A stretch of 64,000 nucleotides of DNA from Streptomyces sp. NBS 14/10. Its GTDB lineage: Bacteria > Actinomycetota > Actinomycetes > Streptomycetales > Streptomycetaceae. Shown here one piece after another: positions 45,482 to 53,944 of the stretch. Position 1 is the first letter of the stretch; each line of letters opens with the position of its first letter. The stretch is taken from the NCBI RefSeq assembly GCF_002224125.1, contig NZ_NCSM01000011.1, forward strand, positions 1-64,000. The letters run 5' to 3'. The notes under the pieces were generated by a model. It ran no database searches, was not told where the DNA came from, and saw only the letters and a program-made list of their open reading frames with translations. A program made the translations under genes and the position numbers.

Positions 45482-46102
45482 TCAGGACGGAGTGGCGCGG
45501 TACAGACCACGCCCAGCGCGCTGGACGCGCGAGGTCGCGACAAGCCGGTCGAGCGTGCTGCGCACGGCGTTGATGCTGCCGGCGTCGGTGTCCCGTCCGA
45601 GCGCGGCTGCGACGTCACGCGCACGGACATCGGCGCCACCGGTGCCCGCGAAGAAGTCCATGATCTGTTCGGTGAGCCTGCCGTACTGCCCGTCGGTCTT
45701 CCGATCGCTCCGCTCACCACGTCGCGCGGTGCGCGTCGGCTTCTTCTGCTTCTGCTGTCCTTCAGGCCGCTGCGGCCGGGCCTCGGGCTCCGCCCGTGCG
45801 ACGCCGGCACCGTCCGGCGCCGGCGCGGGGCCGGACGGGGTGGGCTCAACCGCCTCGGTGACCTTTGCCCGCACCGGCTTCGGGACGGCCACACCCGCGG
45901 CGGCCTCGCCGGACGCAGGCGTCGCCGCCCGCATCAGGTCCTGCAGAGCGTTCAGGGTCGTCCGCACCGAGCCGAGATGCGCCACCACCGCGGCCAGCTC
46001 CCGCTCCAGGGCCTGCCGCTGGGCCTCCAGGCGACGCAGCTCCTCCTCCAGGTTCTCTGCGGTGATCTCAATGCTTTGTGCCGTGCGGGCTGCCGAAACC
46101 AT
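45482..46102 (-). CDS. Coiled-coil protein with C-terminal winged-helix-like domain
   Basis: 206 residues in three parts: an N-terminal coiled coil (about 12-60, ENLEEELRRLEAQRQALERE), a low-complexity basic/Pro/Ala linker with Gln/Lys runs (about 70-140), and a C-terminal ~65-residue domain (YGRLTEQIMDFFAGTGG, VRARDVAAALGRD, AVRSTLDRLVATSRV, GRGLYRAT) resembling a winged-helix DNA-binding fold. I know no named family. It could be a small DNA-binding regulator that dimerises by its coiled coil. It follows the sigma-regulated NDH-2 gene on the map but has no ECF41-type promoter that I can see. Confidence 0.7.
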   Translation of the reverse strand: MVSAARTAQSIEITAENLEEELRRLEAQRQALERELAAVVAHLGSVRTTLNALQDLMRAATPASGEAAAGVAVPKPVRAKVTEAVEPTPSGPAPAPDGAGVARAEPEARPQRPEGQQKQKKPTRTARRGERSDRKTDGQYGRLTEQIMDFFAGTGGADVRARDVAAALGRDTDAGSINAVRSTLDRLVATSRVQRAGRGLYRATPS

Positions 46103-46231
46103 GCGTTCCTCTCATCCCCAGACCCTTTACGCTGCCCATCCGCACGTCTCGAACCGTGTGCATGGTGTGTGGCAGCCCATCCGGGATACAGAGTAATACG
46201 GGCAGTGAACGTCGCCCATTCCTTTGACCGC

Positions 46232-46287
46232 ACAGTGTCGATACAGCACAGTTTCGATGCAGCACAGTGTCGATCCAGCACAGTGTG
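46232..46287. repeat. 16-bp direct tandem repeat
   Basis: Three and a half copies of a 16-base unit, ACAGTGTCGATNCAGC, with one or two changes per copy. It lies between the coiled-coil gene and the 3' end of the NmrA-like gene. It could be an iteron-like protein-binding array or a simple slippage product. Confidence 0.85.
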
Positions 46288-46290
46288 AAA

Positions 46291-47028
46291 TTATCGGGAA
46301 GCCAGCCAGTCCGCGTAGCGAGTGGGGGCCAGCCGGGCGTCCTCCTTGCCCGTGAGGACGTCCCCGCGGACCTGTGCGAACATGCCGGCGGTGTCGTCCG
46401 TCACGACGGTACGGCTGTCGGAACGGGCCGCGAGGGTGACCCTGCCGAGTTCGTCGAGCGGGAAGACTTCGGGGCCGGCGACGTTGCGGATCCCCTGCAG
46501 CGGCGCGCCCGCGGCGACTTCGGCGACCGCGTCGGCGACGTCCCCGGCGGCGATGGGCTGGATCGGAGTGGCGGGCAGACGGACGGTGTCCCCGTTGGTC
46601 GTCCAGGACATGGTCGCGTCCATGAACTCCATGAACTGGGTGGCGCGGACGATCGAGTAAGGGATCGACGCGGCGGCGAGCAGCTCTTCCTGCATGGCCT
46701 TGGCGCGGTAGTAGTCCAGTTCGGGCACTTGGTCCACGCCGACGATGGAGAGCACGACGAAGTGGCGGATGCCGGCCTTCTCCCCGGCAGTCAGCAGGTT
46801 CTCCATCGACTTCCGGAAGAAGACCGCCGATGCCTCGTCGAAGGTCGGGGAGTTCGTCAGATTGACGACGACGTCGGCATCGGCGACGGCCTCCGCCACC
46901 CCTTCGCCCGTGATGACGTCGACTCCCGTCGACTTCGAGTGGGGCACCGCCTCGTGACCGGCAGCGTTCAGCTTCTTCACGACCTGTGATCCGATCAGCC
47001 CGGTACCGCCGATGACTGCGATCTTCAT
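46291..47028 (-). CDS. NmrA/epimerase-like NAD(P)-binding protein (copy 2)
   Basis: 245 residues, paralogue of the 33.5-kb gene: IAVIGGTGLIGSQVVKKLNA, TNSPTFDE, LSIVGVDQ, PYSIVRATQFMEFMD and C-terminal RYADWLASR. The perfect ribosome site GGAGGT lies 6 bases before the ATG. It is divergent from the third sigma gene, the usual position of an ECF41 target, but no TGTCACA-type promoter is visible on its own side. The substrate is unknown. Confidence 0.9.
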   Translation of the reverse strand: MKIAVIGGTGLIGSQVVKKLNAAGHEAVPHSKSTGVDVITGEGVAEAVADADVVVNLTNSPTFDEASAVFFRKSMENLLTAGEKAGIRHFVVLSIVGVDQVPELDYYRAKAMQEELLAAASIPYSIVRATQFMEFMDATMSWTTNGDTVRLPATPIQPIAAGDVADAVAEVAAGAPLQGIRNVAGPEVFPLDELGRVTLAARSDSRTVVTDDTAGMFAQVRGDVLTGKEDARLAPTRYADWLASR

Positions 47029-47169
47029 GGCATGACCTCCCATCGAGGAGCTGCATCCGTTTCCTCGCGCATGTACCAACCGAAGCACGCGCACCGCAGG
47101 CTCGCACGTTCCATATCTCTCGAGAGCAACTTGGCTCAGTCTCCGCTTGGCACACTATTTCCTCGGCCA

Positions 47170-47196
47170 TGTCACAGGGGGTGGGGCTGCCTCGTC
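47170..47196 (+). promoter_or_regulatory. ECF41-type promoter upstream of sigma gene C
   Basis: TGTCACA at 47170-47176, 16 bases, CGTC at 47193-47196, the canonical form; 111 bases to the sigma C start. Confidence 0.85.
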
Positions 47197-47243
47197 TCAG
47201 GGGGTGTAAGCCGCTGACGATCACGAAGGAAAACACATCACGG
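47170..47243 (+). repeat. Near-copy of the AhpD-like copy 2 promoter and leader
   Basis: These ~74 bases match, with about seven changes, the promoter plus untranslated leader plus start codon of the AhpD-like gene at 38154-38081 (minus strand). The position equivalent to its ATG reads ACG here and no AhpD-like coding sequence follows, so it looks like the front end of a lost gene now placed before sigma C. Confidence 0.85.
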
Positions 47244-47307
47244 TCAGCCGGGGCATTACCCTGGCCTGCCGGTGGTCCAGATGATCATCAAAGAAAGGGG
47301 ATCCGGC

Positions 47308-48231
47308 GTGAGCAAGGTCGAGGAGTTCGAGGAGCTGCGGCCGCTGCTGTTCTCGATCGCGTACCGGATTCTCGGCAGTGTGAGCGAGGCCGAGGACGCG
47401 GTGCAGGAGACATGGCTGCGCTTTGACGGCTCGACGACCCGGCCCACCTCGGCCAAGGCCTTTCTGTCGACCACGGTGACACGGATCTCGATCGATGTAC
47501 TGCGCTCCGCGCGGGTGCGGCGGGAGGAGTACGTCGGACCGTGGTTCCCCGAGCCGCTGCTGAGCGATCCGTACGAGGATCCGGCGCGGGCGGCGGAGCT
47601 GGCCGACTCGGTGTCGATGGCCGCGCTGCTGCTGTTGGAGCGGCTCAGCCCGCTGGAGCGGTCGGTGTTCGTGCTGCGCGAGGTGTTCGCCTTCGGGTTC
47701 GACGAGATCGCCGCGGCGGTGGGCCGTTCGGAGGCGGCGTGTCGGCAACTGCTGGTGCGGGCGCGGCGGCATATGGAGGCCGGACGGCCGCGGTTCGAGG
47801 CGGACCGGCGGGAGCGGCAGGAACTGGCGACGCGGTTCTTCGACGCTCTCAAGGACGGCGATGTGGGCGGGCTGCGGAATCTGCTGGCCGCCGACGCACA
47901 ACTGGTCGGCGACGGCGGCGGCAAGGCCCCGCAGCTGGCCAAGGCCATCATGGGCGCGGAGAACGTGGCCCGGGTGCTGGGCACGGTCTTCCCCTTGATG
48001 ATCCGGATCGATGTGACGTTCGAGCCGCACGAGGTCAACGGCCAGCCCGGTGCCATCTTCCGCGACCGGGACGGCAAGGTGCTCCACACCCTGGCCCTCG
48101 ATGTGCTCGACGGGCGGATTCAGACCATCCGCACGGTGATCAACCCCGATAAGCTCGGCCACCTCGGGCCGGTCGCCGACGCCTGGGCCGTCGACCGCGA
48201 GGTGAAGCAGGCCCGTCGGCAGTCACACTGA
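47308..48231 (+). CDS. ECF41/SigJ-type sigma factor C (canonical)
   Basis: 307 residues with the full ECF41 layout: region 2 (LFSIAYRILGSVSEAEDAVQETWLRF), linker WFPEP (about residue 80), region 4 (LSPLERSVFVLREVFAFGFDEIAAAV, RSEAACRQLLVRARRHM) and a SnoaL-like domain with DGGGK and NPDKL. In this family the C-terminal domain replaces an anti-sigma factor and both represses and activates. The GTG has GAAAGGGG about 5 bases upstream; ATGs at 47281/47284 would extend it. It lies opposite an NmrA-like gene and after a canonical promoter. Confidence 0.93.
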   Translation: MSKVEEFEELRPLLFSIAYRILGSVSEAEDAVQETWLRFDGSTTRPTSAKAFLSTTVTRISIDVLRSARVRREEYVGPWFPEPLLSDPYEDPARAAELADSVSMAALLLLERLSPLERSVFVLREVFAFGFDEIAAAVGRSEAACRQLLVRARRHMEAGRPRFEADRRERQELATRFFDALKDGDVGGLRNLLAADAQLVGDGGGKAPQLAKAIMGAENVARVLGTVFPLMIRIDVTFEPHEVNGQPGAIFRDRDGKVLHTLALDVLDGRIQTIRTVINPDKLGHLGPVADAWAVDREVKQARRQSH

Positions 48232-48277
48232 CCACGGCACCGCTTCGACGGCATCGCCCCTTCTCGGTGCGGGGTTT

Positions 48278-48952
48278 TCAGATCTGTGGGAACGGTTCGG
48301 TCAGTGCCGTGAGCACGTGGTCGGCCTGAGCGGCGCTCAACTCCTCGACCGTGTAGTGGCCGGTGGCCACCCCGACCCCGGTCGCGTGTGACGCGTGCGC
48401 GGCCTCGATGTCGCGAGGGGTGTCCCCGACCACGTACACCTCGTCGCGGGTCAGCTCGCGCCCGTGCAGCCGACCGGCTTTGGCCATCGCCATACGGGTG
48501 ATCTCCGCCCGGTCCGGGGAGTCCGAGCCATAGGCGCCGAAGACGAAGTAGCGGCCGAGCTTGCCCGGTTCCATCTTGATCCTGGCCGCCCCTTCCATCG
48601 CGCCGGAGATGATCCCGAGGATGACCCCCGCGTCCGTGATCCGTCGCAGGGTTTCCTCGACGCCGTCCAGCACGCGGTACCCCTTGGAAGCCCAGATGTC
48701 CTCCGACAGATGCCACAGATACGCGGCGTACAGCCGGGCCAACTCGTCGTGACTGGGTTCCCGGCCGAGCACGGCATGGAACGTTTCCCGGCCGACCTGC
48801 GGATCCGTCTCCCCCGCCGAGGTGTGTTTTCCGATATCGGCGGCTACACCGTGCAACTGATCGAAGGCCCAGGCCCAGCTGCGTCTTCCCGAACCTCCGG
48901 TGTGGACCAGGGTTTCGTCGATATCGAAAAGCACTGCTACCGGTCCGGCCAT
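48278..48952 (-). CDS. HAD-superfamily phosphatase
   Basis: 224 residues: motif I FDIDETL (nucleophile Asp10, acid Asp12), motif II IISGA, a Lys before GDTPRDI (motif IV, VVGDTPRDIEAAHA). The helical cap between I and II is of the phosphoglycolate-phosphatase/beta-phosphoglucomutase class. It probably hydrolyses a small phosphorylated metabolite; next to pentose-phosphate genes, 2-phosphoglycolate or a sugar phosphate is plausible. Ribosome site GGAGGAG lies 8 bases upstream. It is divergent from tkt. Confidence 0.9.
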   Translation of the reverse strand: MAGPVAVLFDIDETLVHTGGSGRRSWAWAFDQLHGVAADIGKHTSAGETDPQVGRETFHAVLGREPSHDELARLYAAYLWHLSEDIWASKGYRVLDGVEETLRRITDAGVILGIISGAMEGAARIKMEPGKLGRYFVFGAYGSDSPDRAEITRMAMAKAGRLHGRELTRDEVYVVGDTPRDIEAAHASHATGVGVATGHYTVEELSAAQADHVLTALTEPFPQI

Positions 48953-49141
48953 GGCTCGTTCTCCTCCGGTTCTGCGATCGCTTGTGCTTCCTTCCAGAGT
49001 GTGCCCCGGGAGCCCGGCACCGAGCCGACCTGAGTTGAGGGTGGGTACGGGCAAGCCTAGGCTGGTGAAAGTGGGCGCATGAGAGGGCCCACGCGTGGCC
49101 AAGCCTCCAACCCAGGTGCATCGAGAGCACGGAAGGGCGGC

Positions 49142-51196
49142 GTGGCGATGACCGACCTGGACACGCTGTCGGTGAACACGATTCGCGGACTGTGCATGGA
49201 CGCGGTCCAGAAGGCGAATTCGGGGCACCCAGGAACGCCGATGGGGATGGCACCCGTCGCGTACACCCTCTGGCAGCGGTTTCTGCGCTTCGATCCCGCC
49301 GATCCCATCTGGCCGAACCGCGACCGCTTCGTGCTCTCCGAGGGCCATGCCTCCACCCTGCTCTGGTCGCTGCTGTACCTGACCGGTGTCCGCACGGTCG
49401 ACCCCGACTACGAGGTGCTGGGCCGTCCGTCGGTGACCCTCGACGATCTCAAGTCGTTCCGGCAGCTCGATTCGCGCTGCCCGGGCCATCCCGAGTACCG
49501 CTGGACCAGCGGCGTCGAGACGACCACCGGCCCGCTGGGGCAGGGTGTCGCCACCTCCGTCGGCATGGCGATCGCCGGCCAGTGGCTGGCGGCGCGGTTC
49601 AACCGCGGGGACTTCACGCTCTTCGACTTCGACGTGTACGCGCTCGCCGGGGACGGCTGCATGATGGAGGGCGTCTCCTCCGAGGCGGCCTCGCTGGCCG
49701 GACACCTGCAGCTGCCCAATCTGTGCTGGATCTACGACTCCAACCGGGTCACCATCGAGGGCCACACCGACATCACCTTCACCGAGGACGTGGCCGCGCG
49801 CTTTCTGGCCTACGGCTGGAACGTGACCACCGTCGCCGACGCCAACGACCTCGACCAGATCAGCCGCGCCTTCCACACCTTCCGCACCGAGACCGAGCGT
49901 CCGACCCTGGTCCTCGTGCACAGCCATATCGGCTACGGCTCGCCGGTCGAGGACTCGCCGGAGGCACACGGAGCGCCGTTCGGGCCGGAGGGGGTCAGAG
50001 CCACCAAGCGTGTTCTCGGCATTCCGCCGGACGCCGACTTCCACATCCCCGACGGTGTGCCCGACTGGTTCGCGCGTGGCATCGGCGCGCGGGGCGCGGA
50101 GTTGCGCAGCGGCTGGGAGAAGACGTTCGACGCCTACCGCGGCGCACACCCCGATCTCGCCGAGGAGCTGGAGCGGATCCAGCGTCGGCAGCTCCCGGAC
50201 GGCTGGGAGGACGCGCTGCCCACCTTCCCGGCCGATCCCAAGGGTCTGGCGAGCCGCGATTCGTCGGGCCAGGTGCTGAACTCCGTGGCCACGGCGGTGC
50301 CCTGGGTCCTCGGCGGGTCCGCCGACCTGGCGCCGTCGACCAAGACCCGCCTCGTATTCGGCGGAGCGGGCGACTTCCAGCCCGACGACCGGTCCGGGAG
50401 CAATCTGCACCTCGGTGTCCGGGAACACGCGGCTGCCGCCGTCGCCAACGGCATGGCGCTGACGAAGCTCCGTCCGTACTGGTCCGGGTTCCTGATCTTC
50501 TCCGACTACGCCAAGGCGGCCATTCGCCTCTCCGCGCTGATGGAGATCCCCACCCTGCACATCTTCACCCATGACTCCATCGGGGTCGGCGAGGACGGAC
50601 CCACGCACCAGCCCGTCGAGCAACTGGCAGGGTTGCGCGCGACGCCCGGGCTGCTCGTCTTCCGGCCCGCCGACGCGAACGAGGTCGTCGAAACGTGGCG
50701 CCTGGTCACCGCATTGCGCAGGGAGCCGGCCGCGATCGTCCTCTCCCGCCAGCCCCTCCCCACCCTCGACCGCGATCGGCTCGGGGCGGCCAGTGGTGTC
50801 GCGCGGGGTGCCTACGTCCTGGCGGACGCGTCCCCGGGCGAGCCCGAGCTGATCCTGCTCGCCACCGGCTCCGAGGTGTCGCTGGCCCTGGCCGCGCATG
50901 ACGAACTCGCCACCGAGGGCATCGCGTCCCGGGTGGTGAGCATGCCGTGCTGGGAGCTGTTCGACCGCCAGCCGCGGGAGTACCGCGATCAGGTGCTGCC
51001 GCCCGCGGTGACGGCCAGGGTCGCGGTGGAGAAGGCCTCCACGCTCGGCTGGGACCGGTACGTCGGTAGCAACGGGGCCATCGTCGGTATGCACACCTTC
51101 GGCGCGTCCGCACCCCTCAGACAGCTGCTCAACAAGTTCGGATTCACCCCTGAGCGTGTCTCTCAGGTGGCGCGCGAGCTGGTGGCTCCGGGCTGA
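49142..51196 (+). CDS. tkt: Transketolase
   Basis: About 684 residues. It has thiamine-diphosphate enzyme motifs: [25 protein letters not shown], the ThDP motif [14 protein letters not shown]...[24 protein letters not shown] and HTFGASAP. It catalyses transfer of two-carbon units in the non-oxidative pentose phosphate pathway. GTG is chosen because GGAAGG lies 5 bases upstream; an ATG two codons later (spacing 11) is the alternative. It is the first gene of tkt-pgi-gnd-zwf. Housekeeping Streptomyces loci place tkt next to tal, which is missing here, so this is probably a second copy. Confidence 0.96.
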   Translation: MAMTDLDTLSVNTIRGLCMDAVQKANSGHPGTPMGMAPVAYTLWQRFLRFDPADPIWPNRDRFVLSEGHASTLLWSLLYLTGVRTVDPDYEVLGRPSVTLDDLKSFRQLDSRCPGHPEYRWTSGVETTTGPLGQGVATSVGMAIAGQWLAARFNRGDFTLFDFDVYALAGDGCMMEGVSSEAASLAGHLQLPNLCWIYDSNRVTIEGHTDITFTEDVAARFLAYGWNVTTVADANDLDQISRAFHTFRTETERPTLVLVHSHIGYGSPVEDSPEAHGAPFGPEGVRATKRVLGIPPDADFHIPDGVPDWFARGIGARGAELRSGWEKTFDAYRGAHPDLAEELERIQRRQLPDGWEDALPTFPADPKGLASRDSSGQVLNSVATAVPWVLGGSADLAPSTKTRLVFGGAGDFQPDDRSGSNLHLGVREHAAAAVANGMALTKLRPYWSGFLIFSDYAKAAIRLSALMEIPTLHIFTHDSIGVGEDGPTHQPVEQLAGLRATPGLLVFRPADANEVVETWRLVTALRREPAAIVLSRQPLPTLDRDRLGAASGVARGAYVLADASPGEPELILLATGSEVSLALAAHDELATEGIASRVVSMPCWELFDRQPREYRDQVLPPAVTARVAVEKASTLGWDRYVGSNGAIVGMHTFGASAPLRQLLNKFGFTPERVSQVARELVAPG

Positions 51197-51209
51197 GGAG
51201 GTCCGTGAG

Positions 51210-52838
51210 ATGTCCATCGACTCCCTGCGGCAGAAGCCGTCGTGGAAGGCGCTTGAACAACATCACTCCGAGATCGGAGCGGTCCATCTGCGTGACCTGT
51301 TCGCCCAGGACCCGGACCGCGGTGAGCGGCTGTGCGCGGAGGGGGTCGGGCTGTATCTCGACTACTCCAAGAACCGTGTCACCGACGAGACGATGCGGCT
51401 GCTCTGCGAGCTCGCCCGGGAGTGCGGTGTGGAAGAGCGCAGGGACTCGATGTTCCGCGGCGAGCACATCAACGTCTCGGAAGACCGGCCGGCGCTGCAC
51501 GTGGCCCTCCGTATGCCACCAGGGAGTTCGCTCGTCGTCGACGGCGCCGACGTCGTCGCCCAGGTGCATTCCGTCCTGGACCGCATGGCCGAGTTCGCCC
51601 GGCGCATCCGGTCGGGCGAGTGGAAGGGGCACACCGGAAAGCCGATCAGAAACATCGTCAATGTCGGGATCGGCGGCTCCGACCTCGGTCCTGTCATGGC
51701 GTACGAGGCGCTGCGCCACTACACCCGGCGCGATCTGACCTTCCGTTTCGTGTCCAACGTCGACGCGACCGACTTCGTCGAGGCGACCCGCGACCTCTCC
51801 CCGGAGGAGACCCTGTTCATCGTCTCCTCCAAGACCTTCGGCACGCTGGAAACCCTCACCAACGCCCGGTCGGCGCGCGACTGGGTGGTGCGCGCCCTCG
51901 GCAGCGAGGAAGCCGTGGCCCGGCACTTCGTCGCGGTCTCGACCCATGCCCGGCACGTGGCGGAATTCGGCATCGACACGGCCAACATGTTCGAGTTCTG
52001 GGACTGGGTGGGCGGTCGTTATTCGATGGACTCCGCCATCGGTCTGTCCACCATGGTCGCGATCGGACCCGAGCAGTTCCACGACATGCTGGCGGGATTC
52101 CACGCCATGGACGAGCACTTCCGCACGGCCCCGCTCGAGGCGAACCTGCCCGGGCTCATGGGGCTCCTCGCCGTCTGGTACGCGGAGTTCTTCGGCGTCC
52201 AGACCATCGGTGTGATGCCGTACGAGCAGTATCTGAAGCGGTTCCCGGCATATCTGCAGCAACTGACCATGGAGTCGAACGGCAAGCATGTGACCCTGGG
52301 CGGCACACCGGTCGACTACGACACCGGCCCCGTCTACTGGGGAGAGCCGGGCACCAACGGCCAGCACAGCTTCTACCAGCTCATCCACCAGGGGACCCGG
52401 CTGATACCGCTCGATCTGATCGGCTTCGGCAAGAGCCTCAACCCGCTCGGCGACCACCACGACATCCTGTCGTCCAACATCTTCGCGCAGGCCGAAGCGC
52501 TCGCGTTCGGGAAGACCGAGCGGGAAGTCCGGGCGGAGGGCACGGCGCCCGAGGTCGTTCCGCACCGTGTCATGGAAGGCAATCGCCCCACCACTGTGCT
52601 GCTCGGCGAGGTCCTGACACCTCGGCTGCTCGGCACACTCGTCTCCCTCTACGAGCACAGCGTGTTCACCCAGGGGGTGATCTGGGACATCGACTCCTTC
52701 GACCAGTGGGGCGTGGAGCTCGGCAAGGTACTCGCGGCCCGGATCACCCCGGAACTCACCTCCGACGCCGAACCGGAGCTCGCCCACGACTCGTCGTCCA
52801 ACGCCCTCATCCGCCGCTACCGCGCCCTCAAGCGCTAG
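51210..52838 (+). CDS. pgi: Glucose-6-phosphate isomerase
   Basis: 542 residues with both PGI signatures: [19 protein letters not shown] (catalytic Glu) and [12 protein letters not shown], plus the C-terminal DQWGVELGK with the active-site Lys. It interconverts glucose-6-P and fructose-6-P. It starts 13 bases after tkt with GAGGAGG as ribosome site. In this operon it would recycle fructose-6-P made by transketolase back to glucose-6-P for zwf, a cyclic pentose-phosphate route that maximises NADPH. Confidence 0.97.
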   Translation: MSIDSLRQKPSWKALEQHHSEIGAVHLRDLFAQDPDRGERLCAEGVGLYLDYSKNRVTDETMRLLCELARECGVEERRDSMFRGEHINVSEDRPALHVALRMPPGSSLVVDGADVVAQVHSVLDRMAEFARRIRSGEWKGHTGKPIRNIVNVGIGGSDLGPVMAYEALRHYTRRDLTFRFVSNVDATDFVEATRDLSPEETLFIVSSKTFGTLETLTNARSARDWVVRALGSEEAVARHFVAVSTHARHVAEFGIDTANMFEFWDWVGGRYSMDSAIGLSTMVAIGPEQFHDMLAGFHAMDEHFRTAPLEANLPGLMGLLAVWYAEFFGVQTIGVMPYEQYLKRFPAYLQQLTMESNGKHVTLGGTPVDYDTGPVYWGEPGTNGQHSFYQLIHQGTRLIPLDLIGFGKSLNPLGDHHDILSSNIFAQAEALAFGKTEREVRAEGTAPEVVPHRVMEGNRPTTVLLGEVLTPRLLGTLVSLYEHSVFTQGVIWDIDSFDQWGVELGKVLAARITPELTSDAEPELAHDSSSNALIRRYRALKR

Positions 52839-52878
52839 GCCCGTCGCCAGGGCCCGTACGCCAGGGCCCGTCGCCAGG
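52839..52878. repeat. 13/14-bp tandem repeat between pgi and gnd
   Basis: Three copies of GCCCGTCGCCAGG (the middle one with an extra A) start immediately after the pgi stop and make up most of the 71-base gap. Confidence 0.85.
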
Positions 52879-52909
52879 GCCGTCCCACAACGTCCCGCAG
52901 GAGAGCACC

Positions 52910-53944
52910 ATGGCTACCGACACCCCCATGCAGCTCGGCATGATCGGGCTCGGCCGGATGGGCGCGAACCTCGTGCGCCGGCTGATGCGCGACGGCCACC
53001 GCTGTGTGGTCTACGACCTCGACGAAAGCGCCGTACGGGAGCTGGAAGGCGAGGGCGCCGTCGCCGCCCGCTCGCTCGGCGACCTGGTGGCGAAGCTGGA
53101 GCGGCCACGGGCCGCCTGGCTCATGCTGCCCGCCGCCGTCGTCCAGCCCACTCTCGATCAGCTGGCCGAACTCCTCGACCCGGACGACGCGGTCATCGAC
53201 GGTGGCAACTCCTACTACCGCGATGACATCACCCGCGCCGCGCGGCTCGCCCCTCGCCGTATCCACTATCTGGACTGCGGGACCTCGGGCGGGGTCTGGG
53301 GGCTCGACCGCGGATACTGCCTCATGATCGGCGGTGAGCGGGAGCAGGTCGCCCGGCTCGACCCCATCTTCCGGACCATCGCGCCCGGCACCGGCTCCGC
53401 CGAGCCGACCCCGAGCAGACGGACCGACGGCACGGCGCCCCAGGGCTATCTCCACTGCGGCCCGAGCGGCGCCGGACACTTCGTGAAGATGGTTCACAAC
53501 GGGGTCGAGTACGGAATGATGGCCTCGATCGCCGAAGGGCTCAGCATCATCGAGCACGCGGACGCCGGACTGCGCAAGCGCACCGCCGACGCGGAGACCA
53601 CCCCGCTGCGCGAGCCGGAGGCCTATCAGTACGAGATCGACGTCGGCGAGGTGGCCGAGGTGTGGCGCCGCGGCTCGGTCGTGGGTTCCTGGCTCGTCGA
53701 CCTCACCGCCGACGCCCTCGCCCGGTCCCCCAAGCTGGAGGATTTCGCCGGGCACGTCTCGGACTCCGGCGAAGGCCGTTGGACCGTACGGGCGGCGATC
53801 GACGAAGGCGTACCCACCCCTGTGATCGCCACGGCGCTCACCGACCGGTTCGAGTCCCGCGGTCTGGGCGAGTTCGGCGACCGGGTCCTGTCCGCCATGC
53901 GCAGTGAGTTCGGCGGACACGCCGAGAAGCGGAGCCGGCCATGA
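52910..53944 (+). CDS. gnd: 6-phosphogluconate dehydrogenase, decarboxylating (short GntZ/YqeC type)
   Basis: 344 residues: MIGLGRMGANLVRRL cofactor motif, IDGGNSYYRDD, CGTSGGVWGLDRGYCLMIGG, and catalytic GPSGAGHFVKMVHNGVEYGMM. The length fits the short ~300-340 class rather than the 470-residue form. It converts 6-phosphogluconate to ribulose-5-P. A ~20-residue insertion (about 155-180, SAEPTPSRRTDG) before the GYLHCG motif is characteristic of actinobacterial members. Ribosome site CAGGAG lies 7 bases upstream. Its stop overlaps the zwf ATG by 4 bases. Confidence 0.95.
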   Translation: MATDTPMQLGMIGLGRMGANLVRRLMRDGHRCVVYDLDESAVRELEGEGAVAARSLGDLVAKLERPRAAWLMLPAAVVQPTLDQLAELLDPDDAVIDGGNSYYRDDITRAARLAPRRIHYLDCGTSGGVWGLDRGYCLMIGGEREQVARLDPIFRTIAPGTGSAEPTPSRRTDGTAPQGYLHCGPSGAGHFVKMVHNGVEYGMMASIAEGLSIIEHADAGLRKRTADAETTPLREPEAYQYEIDVGEVAEVWRRGSVVGSWLVDLTADALARSPKLEDFAGHVSDSGEGRWTVRAAIDEGVPTPVIATALTDRFESRGLGEFGDRVLSAMRSEFGGHAEKRSRP

